Assembly (NCBI GenBank): GCA_024642465.1
Contig: JAHEBA010000009.1
Span: 1-60,161, forward strand
From: Alphaproteobacteria bacterium
GTDB lineage: Bacteria > Pseudomonadota > Alphaproteobacteria > Rhizobiales > Aestuariivirgaceae
Length of the DNA stretch: 60,161 nt
Direction of reading: 5' to 3'
The notes under the pieces were generated by a model. That model did not search any database, had not been told where the DNA came from, and saw only the letters and a list, made by a program, of their open reading frames with translations. A program made the translations under genes and the position numbers. Shown in pieces: positions 25,459 through 34,243 of this stretch (positions are counted from its first letter, which is position 1; each line of letters begins with the position of its first letter).

Positions 25459-27240
25459 ATGAAACGCCTCGCCACACTGATCTGGTTTGTACTTGCGCTT
25501 GCCGTAGCATGGCTGCCCGCGCAGGCTGAGCCGAAGCATGCCATCGCCATGCAGGGTGAACCGGCCCTGCCGCCGGACTACACCCACTTTTCGTATGTGA
25601 ATCCGGATGCGCCCAAGGGCGGCGCCTACCGCGAGGCGCTGGTCGGCAGCTTCGACAGCGTCAACCCGTTCATCATCCGCGGCCAGGCCGTGTGGGGCGT
25701 GCGCGACTACGTGTTCGAAAGCCTGCTGATGCGCTCTCGCGACGAGCCGTTCACGCTGTACGGCCACGTTGCGGAAACGATCGACGTGAACGATGACCGC
25801 ACCGAGGTGACGTTCCGGCTGAACCCCAAGGCGAAGTTCTCCGACGGTGAACCCATTCTGACCGATGATGTGGTGTTCTCGCTGGAGACGTTGCGCGATC
25901 ATGGCCGGCCCAATCACCGGACCTACTATGCAAAGGTGACGAAGGTCGAGACGCCTGACGAACGCACCATCCGGATGCAACTCGAACCAGGCGACCGCGA
26001 ACTGGTGCTCATTCTCGGCCTGATGCCGGTGCTGCCGAAGCACCTGTGGGAGGGCAAGGACTTCGAGCAGACCACACTGGACAAGCTGGTCGGTTCCGGC
26101 CCCTACGTGTTCGACACCATCGACGCCGGAAACCACGTGATCTACCGCCGCAACCCGGATTACTGGGCAAGGGACCTGCCATCGGCCCGCGGCCAGTTCA
26201 ACTACGACACCATCCGTTTCGACTATTACCGGGACATGCAAGGCGCATTCGAAGCGTTCAAGAAGGGCGAGGCCATGCTCCGCTTCGAGACCGACGCCTC
26301 GCGCTGGGCGGTCGGTTATGACGATCTGAAGGACCAGCCGGTGACACTGGAAGAGATCGCCATGGGGGTGCCCAATCCGGCATGGTCGCTGGTATTCAAT
26401 ACGCGCAGGCCCGTATTTGCCGACAAGCGGGTGCGCGAGGCACTGATCCATACCTTCGATTTCAAGTGGATCAACGACAACCTGTTCCACTCCAAGATGG
26501 CGCGCACCGAGGGCTTCTTTTCCGGCTCGGCACTGAGCGCCATCGGGCAACCGGCCACACAGAACGAGCGCGACATGCTGGCCCGTGCCGGCGCAGACAT
26601 TCGCGAGACCATCCTTGATGGCACCTATCACCTGCCCCAGTCGGACGGATCGGGCCGCGACCGGAACAACCTTCGCCAGGCGTTGAAGCTTCTGAACGAC
26701 GCCGGCTGGAAGGCGGTTGCCGGGCAACTGGTCAATGCCGATGGACAGCCGCTGGCCTTCGAGATCGCCGTCGCAAGCCGCCAGCAGGAGCGCATTGCGC
26801 TGGCCTGGCAGCGGATGCTGAAGGTCATCGGGGTGGAGATCACCATCCGGCAAGTGGACTCGGCCCAGTTCCAGCGCCGCCTCAATACCTACGATTTCGA
26901 CATGATCCCGTTCACCTGGTACAACTCGCTGTCACCGGGCAACGAGCAGACATTCTACTGGGGCAGCGCGGGGCGCACCCAGGACGGCACCCGCAACTAT
27001 ATGGGCGCCGACGATCCGGCCATCGACAAGATGATCGCCGAACTGCTCGCTGCGCGTGAAAAGGCCTCGTTCGAGGATGCCGCACGCGGACTGGACCGGC
27101 TGCTGCTGGAAGGCCACTACGTGCTGCAACTGTTCCATTCGCCAGGCCAGTGGGTTGCCCGGTGGAACCAGGTGCAGCGCCCGGAAACGCCATCGCTTTA
27201 CGGTTTCCGCACGGAGACCGGCTGGATCGCCGCCAAATGA
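25459..27240 (+). CDS. Extracellular solute-binding protein, YejA/family 5
   Basis: 593-residue periplasmic peptide-binding-type protein. A Sec signal peptide (MKRLATLIWFVLALAVAWLPAQA, cleavage after AQA) is followed by the YejA-like opening LPPDYTHFSYVNPDAPKGGAYREALVGSFDSVNPF and the family-5 body. YejA homologues bind peptides such as microcin C; the ligand here is unknown. The permease and ATPase genes normally beside yejA are absent, so it is an orphan. Its TGA stop overlaps the ATG of the acyl-CoA synthetase (ATGA), so the two are co-translated. ATG 25459 is chosen because it starts the signal peptide. Confidence 0.88.
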   Translation: MKRLATLIWFVLALAVAWLPAQAEPKHAIAMQGEPALPPDYTHFSYVNPDAPKGGAYREALVGSFDSVNPFIIRGQAVWGVRDYVFESLLMRSRDEPFTLYGHVAETIDVNDDRTEVTFRLNPKAKFSDGEPILTDDVVFSLETLRDHGRPNHRTYYAKVTKVETPDERTIRMQLEPGDRELVLILGLMPVLPKHLWEGKDFEQTTLDKLVGSGPYVFDTIDAGNHVIYRRNPDYWARDLPSARGQFNYDTIRFDYYRDMQGAFEAFKKGEAMLRFETDASRWAVGYDDLKDQPVTLEEIAMGVPNPAWSLVFNTRRPVFADKRVREALIHTFDFKWINDNLFHSKMARTEGFFSGSALSAIGQPATQNERDMLARAGADIRETILDGTYHLPQSDGSGRDRNNLRQALKLLNDAGWKAVAGQLVNADGQPLAFEIAVASRQQERIALAWQRMLKVIGVEITIRQVDSAQFQRRLNTYDFDMIPFTWYNSLSPGNEQTFYWGSAGRTQDGTRNYMGADDPAIDKMIAELLAAREKASFEDAARGLDRLLLEGHYVLQLFHSPGQWVARWNQVQRPETPSLYGFRTETGWIAAK

Positions 27241-28793
27241 CACAAGGCTTTACCGGCGAACTGCCGCCTGCCCGGTTGAACCTCGCCCGCTACTGCATTG
27301 CCGCTTCTGCCCGGCACACGCCTGACAAGGTGGCCCTCACCATAGCTGACGGAACAGGTTATCAGCGCCTGACCTATGCCGAAATCGAGGATGCCGTACT
27401 GCGCATTGCCTCGGCCTTCGATCTGCTCGGCCTGTCAACGGGCGACCGGGTCTTCCTGCGCATGGGCAACAGCTTCGACTATGCGGCGGTGTTCTTCGCC
27501 GCCAATGCAGCCGGGCTGGTTCCTGTGCCGGCGTCATCCATGCTGTCGGCCTCGGAGGCCGCCTACATGATCAGCGACAGCGGCGCGGCTGCAGTGGTGC
27601 ACGACGGGAGCCTGGAACTTCCGCCCGTGCCCGATCACGTCAGGCTGGTTGGGCCGGGCGACCTGAAGGCCTTCAAGACCGGTCCGTGCGGCACCTGGGC
27701 AGATACCGCCGCCAGGCAGCCTGCCTACATGGTCTACACTTCCGGCACGTCCGGCCAGCCGAAGGGCGTACTCCATGCCCAGCGCGCCGTGTGGGGCCGG
27801 CGTCCCATGTACCAGGGGTGGTACGGCATCGGCCCTGACGACGTCATGCTGCACACCGGCGCCTTCAACTGGACCTATACATTGGGCACCGGCCTGTTCG
27901 ACCCGTGGGCCAACGGCGCATTGACAATCGTCTATACGGGGCCGCGCGACCGTGGCATCTGGCTCAAGCTGATTGCAGACCTGCATCCGACGATCATGGC
28001 ATCGGTGCCCGCATTGTACCGGCAAATGCTGGCAGATGGCGGCCTGTCGCCAGGCGCAATGGGCAGCCTGCGGCACGGGTTGACCGCCGGCGAGGCGATA
28101 TCGCCGCAACTGATGCAGCAATGGCGCGAAACCACTGGCATCCCGCTCTACGAAGCGCTCGGCATGAGCGAGATCTCCACCTATGTCTCGTCATCGCCGA
28201 GTGTGCCGACGAAGCCCGGCAGCCCTGGCAAACCGCAGGAAGGCCGCAGCGTGGTGATCCTGCGCGTGGACGGCGACGAGACTCCGCTGCTGCCCGGCGA
28301 GACGGGCCTGATCGCCGTGCACCGCTCCGATCCCGGCATGATGCTGGGCTACTGGAACAAGCCGGAAGAGAACGAGCAGGTGTGGCGCGGCGACTGGTTC
28401 ATCGGCGGCGACCTTGGCCGCTTCGACGATGACGGTTATCTCTGGTATGAAGGCCGCAACGATGACGTCATGACCTCGTTCGGTTACCGCATTTCGCCAT
28501 TAGAGGTGGAGAATGCGCTGATGCGCCATCCGGCCGTGCTGCAGGCAGGCGTGACCGAGGTCGAGTTCAATCCCGGCATGCGGCTGGTCACGGCCTTCGT
28601 TATCCGGCGCGAACACACAATGTTGACCGAGACCGGGCTCATCGATTTTGCAACCCAGTCGCTGGCGCGCTACAAGGTTCCCAAGCAGGTGTTCTTCGTG
28701 GACGCCCTGCCCCATACGCCGAACGGCAAGATCGTGCGCAAGGCGCTCGCTTCCTTGCTGAACCAGCGCAAGGATCACGCCAATGACGACTGA
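27237..28793 (+). CDS. AMP-dependent acyl-CoA synthetase/ligase
   Basis: 518-residue ANL-superfamily adenylate-forming enzyme that would activate a carboxylate with ATP and CoA. The P-loop motif is VYTSGTSGQPKGVLH, A5-like YEALGMSE, A7-like WFIGGDLGRFDDDGYLWYEGRNDD and the catalytic lysine is in LPHTPNGKIVRKAL. The short C-terminal domain and absence of a fatty-acyl gate signature suggest a small or aromatic acid rather than a long-chain fatty acid. It starts within the stop codon of the binding-protein gene and ends within frnE, forming a tight three-gene unit. Confidence 0.87.
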   Translation: MTQGFTGELPPARLNLARYCIAASARHTPDKVALTIADGTGYQRLTYAEIEDAVLRIASAFDLLGLSTGDRVFLRMGNSFDYAAVFFAANAAGLVPVPASSMLSASEAAYMISDSGAAAVVHDGSLELPPVPDHVRLVGPGDLKAFKTGPCGTWADTAARQPAYMVYTSGTSGQPKGVLHAQRAVWGRRPMYQGWYGIGPDDVMLHTGAFNWTYTLGTGLFDPWANGALTIVYTGPRDRGIWLKLIADLHPTIMASVPALYRQMLADGGLSPGAMGSLRHGLTAGEAISPQLMQQWRETTGIPLYEALGMSEISTYVSSSPSVPTKPGSPGKPQEGRSVVILRVDGDETPLLPGETGLIAVHRSDPGMMLGYWNKPEENEQVWRGDWFIGGDLGRFDDDGYLWYEGRNDDVMTSFGYRISPLEVENALMRHPAVLQAGVTEVEFNPGMRLVTAFVIRREHTMLTETGLIDFATQSLARYKVPKQVFFVDALPHTPNGKIVRKALASLLNQRKDHANDD

Positions 28794-29469
28794 AGCACTC
28801 GCCGCAGACGACGGCCCCATCGAAATCGACGTGATTTCCGATGTCATGTGCCCGTGGTGCTATATCGGCAAGCGGCGGCTGGAAAAGGCGCTGGCGATGC
28901 TGCCCGGCATCGACGTGGACGTACGCTGGCGGCCGTTCCAGCTCGATCACACCATTCCTGAAACCGGCATGGACCGGCAGGAGTACCTGCGCAACAAGTT
29001 CGGCTCTGACGCGGACGCGGAACGCATATATGAACCGGTGCGTGCTGCAGGCCGTGCAGAAAGCATTCCGTTCGAGTTCGGCAAGATCGAAGTCTCGCCA
29101 AACACGTTGAATGCACACCGCGTTATCCGCTGGGCCATGGCTGAAGGCTTGCAGGACGAAGTGGTGGAACGGCTGTTCCAGCTTTATTTCATCGAAGGCG
29201 CCAATCTGACCGACACGAAAGTTCTGGCTGACGCGGCGGTGGACGCCGGCATCGACCGCGCCGTGGTCGAGCATCTGCTCGCCGGCGATACCGACAAGGC
29301 CGAAACCCAGGCCGAGATCGCCCGCATCCAGCAAATGGGCGTGACCGGCGTTCCCGCGTTCATCATCGGCAACCGCTACGCCGTGCTGGGTGCGCGCGAA
29401 CCGGAAGTACTCGCCCAGGCAATCCAGGAAGTTGCCCGCGAGCGCGCCCTGCCCGCGGGCAATGCGTGA
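28783..29469 (+). CDS. DsbA family oxidoreductase, FrnE-like
   Basis: 228-residue thioredoxin-fold protein with the CPWC active site at C23-C26 (SDVMCPWCYIGKRRLEKAL) and an inserted helical domain, then MGVTGVPAFIIGNRYAVLGAREPEVLAQAI, with the cis-proline TGVPAF. This layout is that of cytoplasmic FrnE/polyketide-type DsbA proteins; no signal peptide is present. Known FrnE proteins have disulfide isomerase activity, often linked to oxidative stress. It overlaps the ligase gene by 11 bases. Confidence 0.9.
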   Translation: MTTEALAADDGPIEIDVISDVMCPWCYIGKRRLEKALAMLPGIDVDVRWRPFQLDHTIPETGMDRQEYLRNKFGSDADAERIYEPVRAAGRAESIPFEFGKIEVSPNTLNAHRVIRWAMAEGLQDEVVERLFQLYFIEGANLTDTKVLADAAVDAGIDRAVVEHLLAGDTDKAETQAEIARIQQMGVTGVPAFIIGNRYAVLGAREPEVLAQAIQEVARERALPAGNA

Positions 29470-29478
29470 CGGCAGGAG

Positions 29479-29907
29479 CTACCTGGCGGGTTTGCCGCCA
29501 ACGGTGATTGAACCGGTCTGAGGCCACCTGGCCTCGTCCAGCTTGTCGTCTATGCGAGGAATGCCACCAGTCGAGTTGATTTTCAGCTTGAGCTCACCTG
29601 TGAACTGCTCTTCTGGCTTGCAGAATGCATGAAGCATGACGGCCTTGGCTGCCGTGGCGCTGCAGTCACCGCTCTTGAGCAGCACTGTGACCCCGAGTTC
29701 CCAATTGCCATCGCGGATCGACTGCGCGACCGCATCACGGTTGGCATCGGTCACATGCACATGTCCCTAGTACCGCTTGCCGCCCTGCTCCTTGCAGATG
29801 CAGTTAACCTCGATTACCGGTTCACTAGCCGCCAGCACCTCTGGCGCACCTGCTGCTGACACGATGGCGGCAGCCACGACAGCCAACGGTATCATGTTGA
29901 GTTTCAT
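29479..29907 (-). pseudogene. Small secreted cysteine protein gene interrupted by an in-frame amber codon
   Basis: From ATG 29907 (AAAGGG ribosome-binding site) the frame encodes a signal peptide (MKLNMIPLAVVAAAIVSAAG...LAA) and a mature start SEPVIEVNCICKEQGGKRY, then hits TAG at 29767-29769. The same frame continues without another stop for 95 codons (GHVHVTDANRDAVAQSIRDG, later KSGDCSATAAKAVML and HAFCKPEEQF) to 29479. Together this is a coherent 142-codon product with four cysteines. A nonsense mutation is the simplest reading; read-through or a base error cannot be excluded. The family is not recognised. It ends nine bases from the convergent frnE gene. Confidence 0.6.
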
Positions 29908-30007
29908 TCCGGACCCTTTCCCGAGAGATATTGAATGAGCCCGATGATGAACGCCGCCGGCGAGCACGGATGTGCAGTACAGCACCTTGCAGTTGCATGC
30001 CTGAAAG

Positions 30008-30301
30008 TTATCTTTTCCGGCCCAGCCGCCTTGCGTTGGCGCGTGTACGCTTGCTGTAGGGCTTGAGCGCCACGGTCGCCAGGTCCAACGCGCCCGCCTT
30101 GCCGCGATTGATCGAGCGCAGCATCCTGAGCCCTGCCTCGCTCGCAGCCTGGGGCTTTTCCATTACCATGCTGAACGCTTCCGACGGCAACAAATGACCC
30201 TGCATGGCGCGCGCCGAGCGATGCCAGATGGTCATCGCGGCGTCAGCCATCATGCGTTGATGATTGAACCAGAGGCGCCATAGCGGAAATAGGTCGTACA
30301 T
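30008..30301 (-). CDS. Small uncharacterised basic-tailed protein
   Basis: 97 residues: an amphipathic helical N-terminus (MYDLFPLWRLWFNHQRMMADAAMTIW), a middle with SEAFSMVMEKPQAASEAGLRMLRS and a strongly basic end (LKPYSKRTRANARRLGRKR). The layout, especially MVMEKP and the final Lys/Arg-rich LKP...ANARRL, recalls small alphaproteobacterial proteins of unknown function that may be phasin-like; this is a resemblance from memory only. It lies 31 bases downstream of mfd on the same strand. The 100-base gap from 29908 to 30007 holds nothing recognisable. Confidence 0.6.
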   Translation of the reverse strand: MYDLFPLWRLWFNHQRMMADAAMTIWHRSARAMQGHLLPSEAFSMVMEKPQAASEAGLRMLRSINRGKAGALDLATVALKPYSKRTRANARRLGRKR

Positions 30302-30332
30302 GACCGCAGAATTGACCGCAGACAGTACGGAA

Positions 30333-33300
30333 TTATGACGGTTGCGCCAGTTTCACCAGGGTCTGCATCAACTGCCGGGTGCCGTTCAGCCGGTCGGCAG
30401 GCGTTTCCCAGTCGCGGATGATGACCAGCTTCATGTCGGGCCGGATCTTGGCACGGCTGCCTTGGTCGTTGATCCACTGCACCAGCGCTTCCGGGTTGGG
30501 GAACTTGCCATCGCGGAACTGGAACACCGCACCCTTCGGCCCCGCCTCGATGCTGGACACGTTGGCGGTCCGGCACAGAAGCTTGATCGACACGATGTCG
30601 ATGAGGTGCTTCACCTCCTCCGGCAACCGGCCGAAGCGATCCTGCAACTCGGCGGCGAAGCCATCCAGATCCTCCTGCGACGGCAGGTCGGCAAGGCGCC
30701 GGTACACACCGAGACGTACCTGAAGGTCCGGGATGAATTCTTCCGGCAGCAGCACCGAGGTGCCGACGTTGATCTGCGGCGACCACTGCCCGTCGCTGGC
30801 CACCTCGAGGTCGCCCGACCGAAGCGAGGCAACCGCCTCTTCAAGCATATGCTGATAAAGCTCGAAGCCGACTTCCTTGATGTGGCCGGACTGTTCTTCG
30901 CCCAGCAGGTTGCCACCGCCGCGAATGTCGAGGTCGTGGCTCGCCAGCGTGAAGCCTGCGCCAAGTGAATCGAGCGATTGCAGCACCTTGAGCCGCTTCT
31001 CCGCACCCTCAGTGAGCGGCTTGTTGCCAGGCACGGTGAACAGCGCATAGGCACGTTGCTTGGACCGGCCCACACGGCCGCGGATCTGGTAGAGCTGGGC
31101 AAGGCCGAACATGTCTGCCCGGTGCACGATCAGCGTGTTGGCGGTCGGAATGTCGAGACCGGACTCGATGATGGTCGTGGCCAGCAGCACGTCGTATTGC
31201 CGGTCATAAAATCCGGTCATGATGTCGTCGAGTTCGGTTGGCGCCATGCGGCCGTGGGCCACCGCAACCTTCACCTCCGGCACCTGCTCCTTGAGGAAGG
31301 TGCTGATGTCCTCGAGGTCGGAGATGCGCGGTACGACGTAGAAGCTCTGGCCGCCGCGATAGAGCTCGCGCAGCAGCGTCTCGCGGATGATCACCGGATC
31401 GAACGGCGAGATGTAGGTGCGCACAGCAAGCCTGTCCAGCGGCGGCGTGGTGATGAGCGACAGCTCCCGCACGCCCGACAGCGCCAGTTGCAGCGTGCGC
31501 GGGATGGGGGTGGCAGTCAGCGTCAGCACGTGCACGTTGGAGCGCAGTTCCTTCAGCTTTTCCTTGTGCTTCACGCCGAAGTGCTGCTCCTCGTCGATGA
31601 TCAGCAGGCCAAGCTCACGGAACTTCACGTCCTCGGCCAGCAGCGCGTGGGTACCGATGATGATGTCGACGTCGCCCGAGGCGAGGCCCTTCTTGGCTTC
31701 GTTGATGTCCTTGCGGGCAACCAGCCGCGAGGCCTGTTCGATGCGAACCGGCAAGCCCTTGAAGCGGGCAGTGAAAGTGGCGAAGTGCTGACGCGCCAGC
31801 AGCGTGGTCGGCACCACCACGGCCACCTGCTTGCCTGCCATCACGGCCACGAAGGCCGACCGCAACGCAACTTCGGTCTTGCCGAAACCAACGTCGCCAC
31901 AGATGAGCCGGTCCATCGGGCGCCCGCGGGCAAGATCGCGCAGCACTGCATCGATGGCGTTGAGCTGGTCTTCGGTCTCTTCGTAGGGAAAGCGCGAGGC
32001 GAACTCGTCGTACAGGCCGTCGGGCAAGCTAATCACATCGGCATCGCGCAACTCGCGCTGGGCGGCGGTCTTGATGAGCTGGTTGGCAATTTCGCGCACG
32101 CGCTCCTTCAGCCGTGCTTTCCTCGCCTGCCAGGCCACGCCGCCGAGCTTGTCGAGGTTGACGCCTGCCTCGTCCGAGCCATAGCGCGACAGAAGCTCGA
32201 TGTTCTCCACCGGCAGGAACAGGCGATCGCCGCCGTGATAGCTCAGGTGCAGGCAATCGTGCGGCGCGCCCTGCACTTCCACCACCTTCAACCCCTCGAA
32301 CCGGCCAATGCCGTGGTCCACGTGCACCACCAGGTCGCCCAGCGTGAGCGAGCCAAGCTCGGAGATGAAGTCGGACGCCTTGCGCTGCCGCTTGGCGCGG
32401 CGCACCAACCGGTCGCCCAGGATGTCCTGCTCGGCGATGACGGCAAGATCGTCCGTCTCGAAGCCGTTCTCAAGGCCAAGGATGACCACGGACACGATGT
32501 CCTTCGAGCGCTTGAGGGCTGCCGGACCACCCTTCGCAGCCACCACGAGGCCGAGGTTGTGGTCCTTCAGGATGCCCTGAAGCCGATCGCGCGATCCTTC
32601 TGTCCATGCCGCCAGCATGACGCGCCTGCCGGATTTCTGCTGGGCGCGCACATGGTCCACCACGGCCTCGTAGACATTACGCCCGGCTTCGGCCCGTTCG
32701 GCCGCAAAGCTGCGGCCCTGGCGGCCGCCGGCGCTCAGCACCCGAAGCCCTGCCCCTTCCGGCGCCTCGAACGGCGTCGTGGCGACAACGGGAAACTGCG
32801 CCACTGCATCCGGCCACTCGTCGCCGGTCAGATACATCATCTGCGGCGGCAGCGGCTTGTAGACGGGCGCACCGAACGAGTCCTTGTTCAGGGCGTCCAC
32901 GCGGGCGTCGTAATACTCCGCAATCTGCGTCTTGCGCGCAGCCATAGACTCTTCGGCCAGATGATCCAGCGAGACGACGCAGTCGCCGGTATAGTCGAGG
33001 ATGGTCTCCAGCTTGTCGTAGAACAGCGCCAGCCAGTGCTCCATGCCCTGGTACCTGCGCCCGGCAGAAACCGCTTCGTAGACCGCGTCGTTGAGCCCTG
33101 AACCGGCGAAGGTCGCCGTATAGGCAGTGCGGAAGCGCGAGATCGTGTCGGGCGTCAACAGCACTTCGCTGGCGGCATCGAGCTTGAGGTGTTTGAGCTG
33201 ATGCGTGGTGCGCTGGGACTGCGGATCGAAACTGCGCAAGGACTCCAGCGTGTCGCCAAAGAAGTCCAGCCGCACCGGCTCTTCCATGCCCGGCGGGAAG

Positions 33301-33824
33301 ATGTCGATGATGCCGCCCCGGATGGCATAATCGCCCGGATCGACCACCGTTCCGGTGCGCGAGAAACCGTTCTTGACAAGGTAGTCCTGCAGATCCTCGA
33401 TGTTGATGCGATTGCCAGGTGCGGCGGAAAAACTTGCTGCCTTGATGACGTTGCGTGGAGGCACCCGTTGAAGCACGGCATTGGCCGTGGTCAGCACCAC
33501 GCATGGCCGGCTGAATTCGCCACTGGCAAGCCGTGTCAGCGCACTGAGTCGGCGTGACAGGATCTCGGCTGCGGGCGAAACACGATCATAAGGCAGACAG
33601 TCCCATGCCGGGAAAGAGATCACCTCGACTTGCGGGTGGAAGAAGGCAATCGACTCGGCCAGCATCGCCGCGCGCTGGTCATCGCGGGCCACGTGCAGCA
33701 CGAGCCTGTCCCCAGCCTGCCGCGCGAGTTCGCCGGCGATCTTGCCGTCGAGGCCTTCCGGGGCGCCCGAGACGATGACGCGGCCGGGCGATTCGGCAGC
33801 CTTCTGAAGCTCCTGTGGCGTCAA
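30333..33824 (-). CDS. mfd: Transcription-repair coupling factor Mfd
   Basis: 1163-residue DNA translocase that removes RNA polymerase stalled at DNA damage and recruits UvrA. The UvrB-like N-terminal region (VSGAPEGLDGKIAGELARQ; FPAWDCLPYDRVSPAAEILSRRLSAL) is followed by the RNA polymerase interaction domain (GDLVVHVDHGIGRFEGL), the helicase motor with Walker A CGDVGFGKTEVALR, the DEEQ box LLIIDEEQHFGVKHKE, LTATPIPRTLQLALSG and QIRGRVGRSKQRAYA, and the C-terminal TRCF domain. Its start overlaps the sdhE stop by four bases. Confidence 0.97.
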   Translation of the reverse strand: MTPQELQKAAESPGRVIVSGAPEGLDGKIAGELARQAGDRLVLHVARDDQRAAMLAESIAFFHPQVEVISFPAWDCLPYDRVSPAAEILSRRLSALTRLASGEFSRPCVVLTTANAVLQRVPPRNVIKAASFSAAPGNRINIEDLQDYLVKNGFSRTGTVVDPGDYAIRGGIIDIFPPGMEEPVRLDFFGDTLESLRSFDPQSQRTTHQLKHLKLDAASEVLLTPDTISRFRTAYTATFAGSGLNDAVYEAVSAGRRYQGMEHWLALFYDKLETILDYTGDCVVSLDHLAEESMAARKTQIAEYYDARVDALNKDSFGAPVYKPLPPQMMYLTGDEWPDAVAQFPVVATTPFEAPEGAGLRVLSAGGRQGRSFAAERAEAGRNVYEAVVDHVRAQQKSGRRVMLAAWTEGSRDRLQGILKDHNLGLVVAAKGGPAALKRSKDIVSVVILGLENGFETDDLAVIAEQDILGDRLVRRAKRQRKASDFISELGSLTLGDLVVHVDHGIGRFEGLKVVEVQGAPHDCLHLSYHGGDRLFLPVENIELLSRYGSDEAGVNLDKLGGVAWQARKARLKERVREIANQLIKTAAQRELRDADVISLPDGLYDEFASRFPYEETEDQLNAIDAVLRDLARGRPMDRLICGDVGFGKTEVALRSAFVAVMAGKQVAVVVPTTLLARQHFATFTARFKGLPVRIEQASRLVARKDINEAKKGLASGDVDIIIGTHALLAEDVKFRELGLLIIDEEQHFGVKHKEKLKELRSNVHVLTLTATPIPRTLQLALSGVRELSLITTPPLDRLAVRTYISPFDPVIIRETLLRELYRGGQSFYVVPRISDLEDISTFLKEQVPEVKVAVAHGRMAPTELDDIMTGFYDRQYDVLLATTIIESGLDIPTANTLIVHRADMFGLAQLYQIRGRVGRSKQRAYALFTVPGNKPLTEGAEKRLKVLQSLDSLGAGFTLASHDLDIRGGGNLLGEEQSGHIKEVGFELYQHMLEEAVASLRSGDLEVASDGQWSPQINVGTSVLLPEEFIPDLQVRLGVYRRLADLPSQEDLDGFAAELQDRFGRLPEEVKHLIDIVSIKLLCRTANVSSIEAGPKGAVFQFRDGKFPNPEALVQWINDQGSRAKIRPDMKLVIIRDWETPADRLNGTRQLMQTLVKLAQPS

Positions 33825-34105
33825 TTCGGATCACCAAAAAACGTTTCATCGAAACGGGTTGAGAGCATTTCCTGAAGCAACGGCGACGCCTGCTCGCCAG
33901 GGACTGGCTGGGCCCCGGTCAACCAGGCCATCAGGTCTTGGTCCGGGATTTCCAGAATGCGCTCCAGCTCGTCCAGTTCGGCTGCATCTGCGGCGTCCAC
34001 GCGTGACTTCACAAACGTCCCGACAACAAAATCCATCTCGCGGATGCCGCGATGGGTCGCCCGCCAGACGATGCGCTTGCGCCTGTTGTGATGCTGATCG
34101 GTCAC
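33821..34105 (-). CDS. sdhE: FAD assembly factor SdhE
   Basis: 94-residue SdhE/YgfY (DUF339) protein that promotes covalent flavinylation of succinate dehydrogenase SdhA. The hallmark RGxxE motif is at R19-E23 (THRGIREMDFVVGTFV), with the helical continuation LDELERILEIPDQDLMAWLTG. It heads the sdhE-mfd pair and is divergent from recG. The 138-base gap to recG shows no clear operator. Confidence 0.9.
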   Translation of the reverse strand: MTDQHHNRRKRIVWRATHRGIREMDFVVGTFVKSRVDAADAAELDELERILEIPDQDLMAWLTGAQPVPGEQASPLLQEMLSTRFDETFFGDPN

Positions 34106-34243
34106 GAGAATAGCGTTGATGGCCTCACAGGCCGGTTTGTATTGGGATGGCTTGCCGGTTTATGAAAGAACCTACAGCGAAACGCAACCGGGCGTGGGAC
34201 GGTTTCAACGCGTCTCCCGCCCTGCTCCTGCTGACGGGTGGTC

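Noticed and set aside
29767..29769. TAG read as pyrrolysine
   Set aside because: No pyl genes or methylamine methyltransferase are present and the protein resembles no known pyrrolysine enzyme.
30978..33101. Long plus-strand open frame (707 codons) opposite mfd
   Set aside because: Mfd on the minus strand is unmistakable through its whole length; the opposite frame is a codon-bias shadow.
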